From JAUVYV01 sp964585535 (lineage in GTDB: Bacteria; Planctomycetota; Phycisphaerae; Sedimentisphaerales; Anaerobacaceae): DNA of 15,498 nt. Every line of letters starts with the position of its first letter. The stretch's first letter is position 1. Location of the stretch: positions 1 through 15,498 of the forward strand of contig CAZPDW010000040.1 in NCBI GenBank assembly GCA_964585535.1, read 5' to 3'. The translations under genes and the position numbers were made by a program. The notes under the pieces were generated by a model that had not been told where the DNA came from, searched no databases, and saw only the letters and a program-made list of their open reading frames with translations. Positions 1 through 7,592 of this stretch are shown one piece after another.

Positions 1-46
1 TAACTCCTGCAAAAACGGTTCCTAACACACAATACCGACGTTTCAT
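1..46 (-). CDS. 5' end of an exported protein (partial)
   Basis: A minus-strand ATG at 46-44 is preceded by a purine-rich Shine-Dalgarno sequence (AAAGGGGG on the minus strand, about 4 nt upstream). It opens a frame that runs off the left edge after 15 residues, MKRRYCVLGTVFAGV. A positively charged start followed by a hydrophobic stretch is what the beginning of a Sec or lipoprotein signal peptide looks like. The frame lies 101 bp downstream of the sugar transporter on the same strand, so it may be the next gene of the same glycan operon. Nothing can be said about its function from this fragment. Confidence rests on the Shine-Dalgarno and signal-like start only. Confidence 0.55.
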   Translation of the reverse strand, partial: MKRRYCVLGTVFAGV

Positions 47-147
47 AACGCCCCCTTTCAGTTTACTAAATCGGGTGTGGCTCAATTAACATCGACTCGT
101 TTGTCTCTTGCCCGATTCAATCACCTTGACATCTTTTCTCATCAATA

Positions 148-1551
148 CTACCCCTGCATCCAGCTGCTTTCAATCTCCTCAAGCGTCTTGCCTTTCGTCT
201 CAGGTAAGAACGCAGTGACAAAAAGTACCGTCACCACGCAGAACACGCCATAAAGCCAGAACGAAAACCCGTGATTAAATCTCTCTACCAGCCACTCGTT
301 CTTGTCCATCATCGGAAAGGTCTGCGAAACCAGATAGCACGATACCCAGATAGCCACCGTCGCGATTGACATCGCTCTGCCCCGAATCCGCGTCGGGAAT
401 ATCTCAGAGGCAATCACCCAGAACACCGGCCCCATCGAAGACGCAAAGCACGCTATGTACACAAGCACCGCAACCAGAACCCAGATACCCTGCTGATTGA
501 AATAAAACGCAAGACCGATGGTCGCAAGTGCAGCCCCCATCCCGCCTGCCCCAATCAGCATCAGCGGCCTGCGCCCAAGCGTATCAACCGCCCATATCGC
601 CACGACTGTAAAACCGGCGTTGACCACCCCTACGATGACCGTCTGAAGCAGCGCCGACTCTGTCCCTGCCCCTATGTTCTTGAAAATCTCGGGTGCATAA
701 TACAGAACCGCATTTATACCCGTCACCTGCTGCAAAATCGCAAGGACAACGCCAATCGCCAAAGCAATTCTCATTCCCGGCTGAAACAACTGCAGAACCG
801 AACCGCTTTCATGTACAAGTGCATCTTTGATTGCTGTCATCTCTCTCTGCGCATGCTCGGGACCGTTGACTTTCGTAAGAATGCCTGTCGCTTCGTCCCC
901 TCTGCCTTGTTTTGTCAGCCAGCGGGGACTTTCCGGAACAAAAAACGCCAGCACTAACAGCAAAAGCGCCGGCAGCGACTCCGACCCGAACATCCACCGC
1001 CAGCCCGTCTGCACAATCCACTCCTCGCTTTGCCCCAGAGCTATGAAGTAGTTCACAAAGTACACGACCAGAAATCCGGAAACGATTGCTAACTGATTGA
1101 CTGAAACCATCCGCCCGCGAATCCGCGCCGGGCTGATTTCCGCTATATACATCGGACTTATCATCGACGCCGCCCCAACTCCCAAACCGCCGAGAAACCG
1201 AAAAATGATGAACTCAACAAGATTCCTCGGAAGCGCGGTACCTATGGCAGAGACAAGAAAAAACACCGCCGAGATGACCAGTACCTTCTTGCGCCCCATC
1301 CGGTCGCTGATTGCCCCTGCAAAGGCCGCTCCGAAAATACACCCAACTAAAGCGCACGATGCCGCCCAGCCGACCATTTTCGGACTCAGGGCAAACCTTG
1401 CCTCCAAAGGCCCAATCGCACCGGAGATGACACCCGTATCATACCCGAATAGCAGTCCCCCCAGCGCAGCCACAGCGCAAACCAGCGATACGTAAACAAT
1501 GCTGCCCCTCTGCGAACTTGCACTGTTACTGTCTTTCAAATCACACTCCAT
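148..1551 (-). CDS. MFS sugar porter (sugar:H+ symporter)
   Basis: A 467-residue inner-membrane transporter of the MFS sugar porter family, the usual length for XylE-like symporters. Signatures are present in order: GGLLFGYDTGVISGA (31-45), DRMGRKK (83-89), YIAEISPARIRGR (135-147), PESPRWL (206-212), QQVTGIN (274-280), DTLGRRP (323-329), GPVFWVIASEIFPTRIRGR (374-392) and PETKGK (450-455). D38 and R118 match the proton-coupling Asp/Arg pair of E. coli XylE. Q274, Q275, N280 and W378 match sugar-contacting residues. It should therefore be a proton-driven monosaccharide importer, probably for hexose or pentose; the exact sugar cannot be read. The ATG lies only 6 bp after the sulfatase stop with a weak Shine-Dalgarno sequence, so translational coupling is likely. 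It would supply uptake for sugars released by the upstream sulfatase, GH2 and GH28-like enzymes. Confidence 0.93.
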   Translation of the reverse strand: MECDLKDSNSASSQRGSIVYVSLVCAVAALGGLLFGYDTGVISGAIGPLEARFALSPKMVGWAASCALVGCIFGAAFAGAISDRMGRKKVLVISAVFFLVSAIGTALPRNLVEFIIFRFLGGLGVGAASMISPMYIAEISPARIRGRMVSVNQLAIVSGFLVVYFVNYFIALGQSEEWIVQTGWRWMFGSESLPALLLLVLAFFVPESPRWLTKQGRGDEATGILTKVNGPEHAQREMTAIKDALVHESGSVLQLFQPGMRIALAIGVVLAILQQVTGINAVLYYAPEIFKNIGAGTESALLQTVIVGVVNAGFTVVAIWAVDTLGRRPLMLIGAGGMGAALATIGLAFYFNQQGIWVLVAVLVYIACFASSMGPVFWVIASEIFPTRIRGRAMSIATVAIWVSCYLVSQTFPMMDKNEWLVERFNHGFSFWLYGVFCVVTVLFVTAFLPETKGKTLEEIESSWMQG

Positions 1552-1557
1552 TTCACT

Positions 1558-3462
1558 TTAACGTTCACAATTCTGCAACGCGTACTTTAGTGCCCAGTCG
1601 ATAAACCAGGCGTGGTTCTGATTCTTATACGTTCCGTCCGGCCTGCGACAGCGCCGCTGCGCCGCCTTCATCTGCGGAACAATCCCGCAGATGCTCTCGC
1701 CGCTAAGCTCAATCTCGCGTGCTGCGGCAAGGACCGTCTCCTCACGTTTGGCCTTCAACCCCTCAGCCAGCACGGCCAAGGCCCTGTCGCAGCTATCGAG
1801 CCGGCACAAAGCCCCTGCCGCCGCAAACCGAACGTTCGGATGACTGTCGTCAAGTGCCTTTCGCAGCGCATCCGCCGCCGGAGCGGCCTTTTCGCCGAGA
1901 GCGCCCAAAGCAACCGCAGCCCAGTATCTCACCGCCCCGTCACTGTCGCCGAGCATCTTTTCCATCTCATCCAGCTTGTCGGGACCCCGCCCGACAAGCT
2001 CGGCAGCCGACAAAATCCTTTCCAGCGGATACTTTCGCTCGTCGCGGGCAATCTCGTAAGCCGTCGTACCTTCGCTGCGAATGTGCATCTCGGCCTCCGG
2101 CAAAAGCCCCACATCCCGCGTATCGAGCATCCATTTGCGCAATACGCTGCGCATCTTCTTCCGCGTGTCACCGTGCTCCGCAGACTGTGCCAGATTGTTG
2201 ATTTCGTGCGGGTCCGCCTTTGTGTCGTACAATTCTTCGAGCGGCTTGCCCGGCCGCCAGTACTGCTGCTGTACCGCCGTCATCGGCCCCGACTTTGCTG
2301 CCCGCCGAAGCTCCTGCATAATCTCCGCGCGGTCGGGATACTCGCTCAGCGGAAAGTACGGCAAATGCGGCATATAATTGCGGATGTACTTGTAACGTTT
2401 GTCCCGCACGCACCGGCTCATCTCGTATGCCTCATCGACCCGGCTGGCCGTGCCGAAAATATACTCTCGTGGCGGACCCGCAGCCGGGCCGAGAAACGCC
2501 CGCCCCTGCATATATTCAGGTATCGCCAGTCCAAGGATACTCAGTATCGTCGGCGCAAAATCAACGAAACTAACTAACCGGTCGGTTCTCTGCCCCGCCG
2601 CCAACGGCGACATACCACGGTATCTCTTCGGAAACTTCATAATTAACGGTACGTGAAGTCCCGAATCGTAAAGCGTCCTCTTGAATCGCGGCAGACCCAT
2701 ACCATGATCCGAATAGAAGAACACAATCGTATCCTCGCTCAGCCCGTCCGCCTTGAGTTGCCCCAGCAAACCCCCAACCTGGTGGTCCATATACGTAATC
2801 AAATCGTAGTACCTCGCCCATATCTTGCGAACGACAGGCGTATCGGGATAGTACGGCGGCAGGGTAATATCCTCCGGCCTGTGCCGCTCGTCGGGCCTTA
2901 ATTTCGAGCGGTACTTTGCGAAAAACTCCTCGTCGCTGCCGTTAATTTTACCCTGATGAGTCGATTCGAAATTGAATACGCTGAAGAACGGCTGGCCCGG
3001 CTTTCGCTTCCGCCAGTGCGCCTCCTTGCTTGATTCGTCCCACGCACCCACATCCGTAAAGTTGTAATCCTTCTTGTCGTTATTCGTGCAATAATACCCG
3101 GCCTCGCGCAGCTCCTGCGTGAAGCACTTGATATGCGAGGGAAGTTCCACGTGGCTTCTCAGGTGCTGCGTCCCAATACTCGTCGCATAGATCCCCGTAA
3201 TCAAACACGACCTCGTCGGCGCACATACCGGCGCTGCCGAATAGGCGTTCGTATAAAGCAGCCCTTCGCCGGCCAGCCGGTCAAGGTTGGGAGTCGTCGC
3301 CTCGACATCCCCGTAACAGCCGAGATACGGGCAGATATCCTCGCACGTAATCCACAATATGTTCGGCCTGTCACTGCCGCTCTTAGCCGCCTGTGCAATC
3401 TGCCCGAACGCCAGTCCCGATGCAAACGTCCCCGCACTCTTTAGAAACTCACGCCTTCGCAT
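1558..3462 (-). CDS. Tat-exported family S1 sulfatase with C-terminal HEAT-repeat domain
   Basis: A 634-residue arylsulfatase-superfamily enzyme that hydrolyses sulfate esters or sulfamates on glycans outside the cytoplasm. It begins with a twin-arginine signal (RRREFLKSAG, 2-11) and an Ala-rich cleavage region near 22-27. The catalytic motif CAPTR (80-84) puts Cys80 where formylglycine is made, followed by LITGIYATSIGTQHLRS (87-103). The metal-site segment ITCED (38-42) replaces the commoner double Asp with Glu-Asp. SDHG (251-254) is a further metal/active-site motif. The sulfatase domain ends near 450. Residues about 495-600 form HEAT-like helical repeats (AVRYWAAVALGALG, then NVRFAAAGALCRL). 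The start has a good Shine-Dalgarno sequence (GGGAGGA, 3477-3471). The S1 subfamily and sulfate position are not assigned; similar ITCED-type sulfatases are common in planctomycetes and often annotated as heparan N-sulfatase-like. A formylglycine-generating enzyme or anSME must be encoded elsewhere. Confidence 0.92.
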   Translation of the reverse strand: MRRREFLKSAGTFASGLAFGQIAQAAKSGSDRPNILWITCEDICPYLGCYGDVEATTPNLDRLAGEGLLYTNAYSAAPVCAPTRSCLITGIYATSIGTQHLRSHVELPSHIKCFTQELREAGYYCTNNDKKDYNFTDVGAWDESSKEAHWRKRKPGQPFFSVFNFESTHQGKINGSDEEFFAKYRSKLRPDERHRPEDITLPPYYPDTPVVRKIWARYYDLITYMDHQVGGLLGQLKADGLSEDTIVFFYSDHGMGLPRFKRTLYDSGLHVPLIMKFPKRYRGMSPLAAGQRTDRLVSFVDFAPTILSILGLAIPEYMQGRAFLGPAAGPPREYIFGTASRVDEAYEMSRCVRDKRYKYIRNYMPHLPYFPLSEYPDRAEIMQELRRAAKSGPMTAVQQQYWRPGKPLEELYDTKADPHEINNLAQSAEHGDTRKKMRSVLRKWMLDTRDVGLLPEAEMHIRSEGTTAYEIARDERKYPLERILSAAELVGRGPDKLDEMEKMLGDSDGAVRYWAAVALGALGEKAAPAADALRKALDDSHPNVRFAAAGALCRLDSCDRALAVLAEGLKAKREETVLAAAREIELSGESICGIVPQMKAAQRRCRRPDGTYKNQNHAWFIDWALKYALQNCER

Positions 3463-3508
3463 TACTATAGTCCTCCCGATTGAAATTTCCCGTTCTTCCG
3501 CGGTTAAG

Positions 3509-3529
3509 TAACTTAAGAACAGTAAGTTA
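3509..3529. repeat. AT-rich inverted repeat between GH2 and sulfatase genes
   Basis: TAACTTA (3509-3515) and TAAGTTA (3523-3529) are perfect inverted repeats around a 7-nt loop, in the 94-bp gap that follows the GH2 stop and precedes the sulfatase start. The gap is larger than the other junctions in this operon. The element could be a processing site, weak attenuator or operator. The stem is short and AT-rich, has no T tract, and could be chance. Confidence 0.25.
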
Positions 3530-3556
3530 AAATCTCACTCGCGGTATTTTATTACC

Positions 3557-5836
3557 CTAAAGGGTATAATCCTCCAACGGTTCCGGTTCATATTCATAAA
3601 ACCTGTATTTGTCCTGCTCACCCACCTTAATATAGCGCCTGCTAATCACGGTGGACGGCTGTCTGTCGTTTTGGGCTGTGAACTCGGCCAGTAATAGATA
3701 ACCGCCCGCCTTCTTCGGCAGCTTAACGCTCACCGGCACATCCCGCCTGCCGTACGCATCGATAACTATCGGCGCACTTGTGCCGCCCGCCGGCCTGCCC
3801 ATCTCGTCCAGCAACCGAACCACCACCTCGCCGGCGACCTCTCGTCCATAGTCGTTGACACCCACAAGGTTAAACGTCAGCTCCTCACCCGGCCTGTGCG
3901 GCTTCACATATTTCGTATATCGCTCGTCAACAAGGTCGATAAAAACCGCCGCCGGCGCAAAGCAGCTTCTGAACCACTCAAGCGTCGGCCCCGGCTGCAA
4001 ATCGGCGATGTCACCGACAAACCAGTCGCCCGTAAAACCGTAATTGTTCGTCAGATAACAGAACGCCAGCACGCCCGCCAACGACCGCTCACTGCGAAGC
4101 CATTCCGTCTGGCACTGCAGCCAGTACGCCTGAAGCCGCCTTCGCTGCTGCGCCGTCGCGCCGTCGCCCAGATAATACCTGTAATTGTTCACCGTCAGCT
4201 TCGCCGGCCTGCCGTCCCGCCAAAGCCATATCCAGCCGTACTCGTTGACAAGCTGTGCGGCGCTTGAGCCGATTGCCGTCCTCAGCCGGTCCGGCCGGTA
4301 CTGCAAATCACCCAACGGATACGGATGGGCGTTCATATACTTTGCAAAGTTCTCCTTCCCGCCCCAGACCATATACGGGTGCGGCTCGTCCATCTCGTCC
4401 AGCGCCATATCCGAAGAAGTCATATAACCCGCATCCCATATCCGCGTCGGGTCCAGCTCTTTCAGCTCGGGTATTAACACATTGCCGATATACGAGTCCC
4501 AGTTCTCATTGATTGCATCCCATATAGCAATGCTCGGATGGCTGCCGTCCGCCCACACCCAGTCGGTATATTCGGTTTTGATTTCCTCGTCCCACCCGTG
4601 CGTTTGCCAGTAAAGCCATTCGTTCTGCAGCAGCAGCCCCGATTCGTCCGCAATATCGTACCACATCTTCGGCGCTATCCCGACGCACACCCGCATCGCA
4701 TTCCAATTCAACTGCTTCGGTATCTCGTGCAATAGTCTCGTAACCCACTCGCGGTCCCACGGCAAGGCCTGGCAGTCCGGGTCCTCGAAAAACCGGTGCA
4801 GCGTAATGTTTGTCCCCCGCAGCAGAATCTTCCTGCCGTTCAGTGTAAAATACCTGCCGCTCCTGCCGAAATCACGCATCCCGAAATGAACTTCCACCCT
4901 GTCGCTTGTTTCGTCCCTGTCGTAAAGCACAATCTCAGCCGTGTAAAGAAACGGCTCGTCCGGCGTCCACAGTCGAGCATCGACCATCGGGATATCAAGC
5001 TCGATTTCTGTTATATTGTCACGTCTGGCCTTAAACTCCTTGCCGGCCGCCTTTACGACCCTGCCGCTTTTTCTCTCCTTTACCGCCGCCTCGAGCTTGC
5101 TCACGTCCCGTAACCGCCCGCCATACAAAGTCTGCGGCGGATAGAAACTCCGCACGAGAATCTTCGCCGTTACCTTCTTGCCGGCTACACTCGGCAGCAT
5201 CAGTAGTCGCCATATCCGCAGTTTGCCGGTGAACGACAGCTCCACGTCGTCCCAGATGCCCGGCAGATAGTTGGCCTTCTCCTTGTCCGTACTGCCCGCC
5301 GCAGCGCTCGGCAGATGCGCCCGGTCGCCCACCCGAATCAATATCTCGTTGTCCCGCCCGAACTTCACCGCAGCGGTAACCGGAAAGTCAATCGGCGTAT
5401 AGCACGCCTGCGATGTCCCTACGTCTATCCCGTTGACGAAGGCGTTCGTAACATACTTGCTCTTGAGAATTGTCAGAACCGCCTCGCTGCCCTCATACTC
5501 CTTCGGCACGCTAACCGTCCGGCGATACCAATTGTATCTCGGCCGGTGCCTCGACCTGGCAAGGTCAAACTGCTCTACGTGCTCGACCCTATCGGGCCTC
5601 TGAAAAAGCTCGTCGTAGTCCTCGACCTTCGGCCTTGCCAGCCCTATCAATCCCGGCACCGGTATCGTTCGCGTGAACTGCCCGGGCGGAAATGCCGTAT
5701 TAGTCTGCTCAAACTCCCACGTGCCGGTAAGATTAATCGTGTGCCTGCCTTGTGCTGCAAATCCTGTGGACCCGACCAGCACAATCACGGCCGCCATAAG
5801 CAACCACCATGTATGCTTTGCTCGCCCAGTAAACAT
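3557..5836 (-). CDS. Secreted glycoside hydrolase family 2 protein (beta-galactosidase/glucuronidase-like)
   Basis: A 759-residue exported glycosidase. I start it at the ATG at 5836 because AGGAG (5848-5844) lies 7 nt upstream and the protein then opens with a signal peptide (hydrophobic core about 11-25, AA-QG cleavage region). The longer frame from a GTG at 5854 would place that Shine-Dalgarno inside the gene. Architecture is GH2: an N-terminal jelly-roll sugar-binding domain (about 30-205, with GIWDDVEL), an Ig-like sandwich (about 205-320) and a TIM barrel (about 325-625, opening YFTLNGRKILLRGTN), then a further beta-sandwich. The probable acid/base is Glu444 in INEN, the probable nucleophile Glu532 in VNEYG. 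GH2 enzymes retain configuration and cleave beta-galactosides, beta-glucuronides, beta-mannosides or alpha-arabinosides; the substrate is not determinable here. The GH28-like gene ends 18 bp upstream and the sulfatase follows, so a sulfated heteropolysaccharide target is inferred. Confidence 0.9.
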   Translation of the reverse strand: MFTGRAKHTWWLLMAAVIVLVGSTGFAAQGRHTINLTGTWEFEQTNTAFPPGQFTRTIPVPGLIGLARPKVEDYDELFQRPDRVEHVEQFDLARSRHRPRYNWYRRTVSVPKEYEGSEAVLTILKSKYVTNAFVNGIDVGTSQACYTPIDFPVTAAVKFGRDNEILIRVGDRAHLPSAAAGSTDKEKANYLPGIWDDVELSFTGKLRIWRLLMLPSVAGKKVTAKILVRSFYPPQTLYGGRLRDVSKLEAAVKERKSGRVVKAAGKEFKARRDNITEIELDIPMVDARLWTPDEPFLYTAEIVLYDRDETSDRVEVHFGMRDFGRSGRYFTLNGRKILLRGTNITLHRFFEDPDCQALPWDREWVTRLLHEIPKQLNWNAMRVCVGIAPKMWYDIADESGLLLQNEWLYWQTHGWDEEIKTEYTDWVWADGSHPSIAIWDAINENWDSYIGNVLIPELKELDPTRIWDAGYMTSSDMALDEMDEPHPYMVWGGKENFAKYMNAHPYPLGDLQYRPDRLRTAIGSSAAQLVNEYGWIWLWRDGRPAKLTVNNYRYYLGDGATAQQRRRLQAYWLQCQTEWLRSERSLAGVLAFCYLTNNYGFTGDWFVGDIADLQPGPTLEWFRSCFAPAAVFIDLVDERYTKYVKPHRPGEELTFNLVGVNDYGREVAGEVVVRLLDEMGRPAGGTSAPIVIDAYGRRDVPVSVKLPKKAGGYLLLAEFTAQNDRQPSTVISRRYIKVGEQDKYRFYEYEPEPLEDYTL

Positions 5837-5843
5837 AGCTCTT

Positions 5844-5848
5844 CTCCT
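5844..5848 (-). promoter_or_regulatory. Shine-Dalgarno that sets the GH2 start
   Basis: AGGAG on the minus strand lies 7 nt before the ATG at 5836 and just after the GH28-like stop (5857-5855). It favours this ATG over the in-frame GTG at 5854, which has no room for a ribosome site clear of the previous gene. Confidence 0.7.
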
Positions 5849-5854
5849 ACGCAC

Positions 5855-7570
5855 TTACTTCGAGTCCGGAATCAGGTTTGAAGAAGTATCGAACGTGCTA
5901 TCGGCCGGTACGAAGGCTCTCTGTGCCCTCGTCAGATTGTTGCAGACAAAAAGCATTGTCCCATCCACATCCTCCTGCGAAAGGAAAACTCCCGTGCCGT
6001 CGTCTGCCTTACTGTTCCGGATAGTGACATCCGACCCGTTTTTCAGCGCAATGGCAGCCCTGGCGTCATCAAGATGTGGCTGTCTCCCCTCAAAACCATC
6101 GATGAGCAAATCATTGAAGTACTCGCAGTGGATAGCGTGATCGAAGTATTCCGGCAGACCATCGTCCCACTCAACCTCGAAGTCCTCAATGCGAAGGCCA
6201 TCCACGTATCGGCAGTAAATCGCCGGAATATCATGCTCGAAGATACCGTACCGCGTGTCGTATACGCTCCTGAGATCGAAGTTGCCCCCGTACAGGTCGT
6301 TGAGGGGACTATTCCTCATCTTCAGCTTCACGTTGTCAAAAGTAAGGTCGGTGATGACGCTTTCTTCAACTCCATAGACCACGATGCCATGCTCCGAGTC
6401 GGCCACGATGTTGGAGAAAGTGACGTCTTTGATTTGCCCGAGTTCGGGATTTTCCCTTCCACGAAGCGCCGACACATGGATGGGCTCGCCGTTGCCCCAC
6501 CAACCCGTGTGCAGCCGCGTTTGTATGATGATGTTATCAAACAGAACGTTCTCAATTGACTGGGTTCCTCTAAGCTGGATTAGCAGGCCACGGTTGGCGT
6601 TGTGAATAACAATATTACTGAACGTACAGTTTTTTAGGTCCTGGTCTGCATACCCCACTCTTATCCCGGCCGAACGAGACATTATGGTGCAGTTTGTCAC
6701 AGTCACGTTCTCGGTGGACCGACTGCAGAAGTCGTCGGCGCAGCCGCCCATCGCTATGCCGTCATCACCGGCAACGATGTCACAATCTGAGATATGCACG
6801 TTGTGGCAGTTGCTCACATCAATGCCGTCTGCATTCGGAATAAGCAAACTGTGGTGCATGTTAACCGAGGTCACCGTGACATCGTCGCAGCATGCAATAT
6901 GCAGGGCCCAGTTAGGCGACCCGGTCATAGTGACATCGCGTACGAGCACGTTTGTGCATTTGTCGAACAGTACCATCGAGCCCGGCCGGATGCGACGATT
7001 CTGGTCGTCCATTTTCGGAGAGATGGGCCCGTCGGGCATGCGGGTCATGTAATTATAGCCCTGACGAGTGTATTTCTGTTCGAAGTTGCCGGATTGGTGA
7101 ATCACGTCGAGGTCCATGAAGACATCGCCGTTGCCGTCGATTGTCCCGCGCCCGGTGATAGCGACATTGCAGGCATCGTGGGCGACCATGAGTCCGTAGT
7201 GAAGGTATTCGGGCTGCTCCCACGTGCTTTCTATGGCGTGTGTCCTCCCGTTAAGGGTATAATGGGCCATATCGCCGCTACCTTTAATGACCGCACCCGC
7301 CTGCAAATGAAACGTCACATTGCTCAAAAGCTCTATCGTCCCGCTCACGTATTCACCCGGCGGCGCCACGACCGTCCCTCCGCCACCTTCGTAACACGCC
7401 CTTATCGCAGCGTTAATCGCCTCAGTGTTCAAAGTCTCCCCGTCTCCAACCGCCCCGTAATCACAGATATTGTACCTCCCATCAAAAGCCTGCTCACCAC
7501 GCATCCTCTCGACACATGAGCTAACCAGGCAGATTGCGAATAATAGCAAAACCAAAGTAACACTACGCAT
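5855..7570 (-). CDS. Lipoprotein GH28-like right-handed beta-helix protein
   Basis: A 571-residue exported pectate-lyase-fold protein resembling GH28 polygalacturonases. The start at 7570 is fixed by AAGGAGGT 7 nt upstream and by the lipoprotein signal that begins there (basic start, hydrophobic 4-16, lipobox VSSC with Cys19). The N-terminal module (CDYGAVGDGETLNTEAINAA, 36-55) is typical of GH28 and related beta-helix enzymes. SPNWALHI (218-225), N-x-D at 246-248 and GDD at 268-270 correspond to GH28 active-site motifs. The usual GHG is replaced by SAG (300-302) and no clear RIK is seen, so the classical His is missing. Many parallel beta-helix rungs (NVTVTNC, NVHISDC) fill the rest. It may cleave a uronate-containing or other glycan by a modified mechanism, or be a divergent beta-helix family. 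It lies 22 bp after the URO-D-like gene and 18 bp before GH2, clearly in the operon. Confidence 0.85.
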   Translation of the reverse strand: MRSVTLVLLLFAICLVSSCVERMRGEQAFDGRYNICDYGAVGDGETLNTEAINAAIRACYEGGGGTVVAPPGEYVSGTIELLSNVTFHLQAGAVIKGSGDMAHYTLNGRTHAIESTWEQPEYLHYGLMVAHDACNVAITGRGTIDGNGDVFMDLDVIHQSGNFEQKYTRQGYNYMTRMPDGPISPKMDDQNRRIRPGSMVLFDKCTNVLVRDVTMTGSPNWALHIACCDDVTVTSVNMHHSLLIPNADGIDVSNCHNVHISDCDIVAGDDGIAMGGCADDFCSRSTENVTVTNCTIMSRSAGIRVGYADQDLKNCTFSNIVIHNANRGLLIQLRGTQSIENVLFDNIIIQTRLHTGWWGNGEPIHVSALRGRENPELGQIKDVTFSNIVADSEHGIVVYGVEESVITDLTFDNVKLKMRNSPLNDLYGGNFDLRSVYDTRYGIFEHDIPAIYCRYVDGLRIEDFEVEWDDGLPEYFDHAIHCEYFNDLLIDGFEGRQPHLDDARAAIALKNGSDVTIRNSKADDGTGVFLSQEDVDGTMLFVCNNLTRAQRAFVPADSTFDTSSNLIPDSK

Positions 7571-7577
7571 ACAAGGC

Positions 7578-7585
7578 ACCTCCTT
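7578..7585 (-). promoter_or_regulatory. Strong Shine-Dalgarno for the GH28-like gene
   Basis: AAGGAGGT on the minus strand, 7 nt before the ATG at 7570, lies in the 22-bp gap after the URO-D-like stop. It decides the start against a longer frame beginning at 7633 inside the upstream gene. Confidence 0.8.
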
Positions 7586-7592
7586 TCCTTTC

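Noticed and set aside
69..117. AATCGGG/CCCGATT inverted repeat downstream of the transporter gene
   Set aside because: The 7-bp arms are separated by 35 nt and there is no T tract, so I do not call a terminator or attenuator.
1612..2577. 321-codon plus-strand open frame
   Set aside because: It lies wholly antisense to the sulfatase, is Arg/Pro-rich with no domain and no ribosome site, and is explained by the codon composition of the real gene.
3552..3566. TACCCT/AGGGTA symmetry at the GH2 stop codon
   Set aside because: A 2-nt loop cannot form a hairpin and part of it is coding; a similar string recurs by chance inside the GH28-like gene near 7255.
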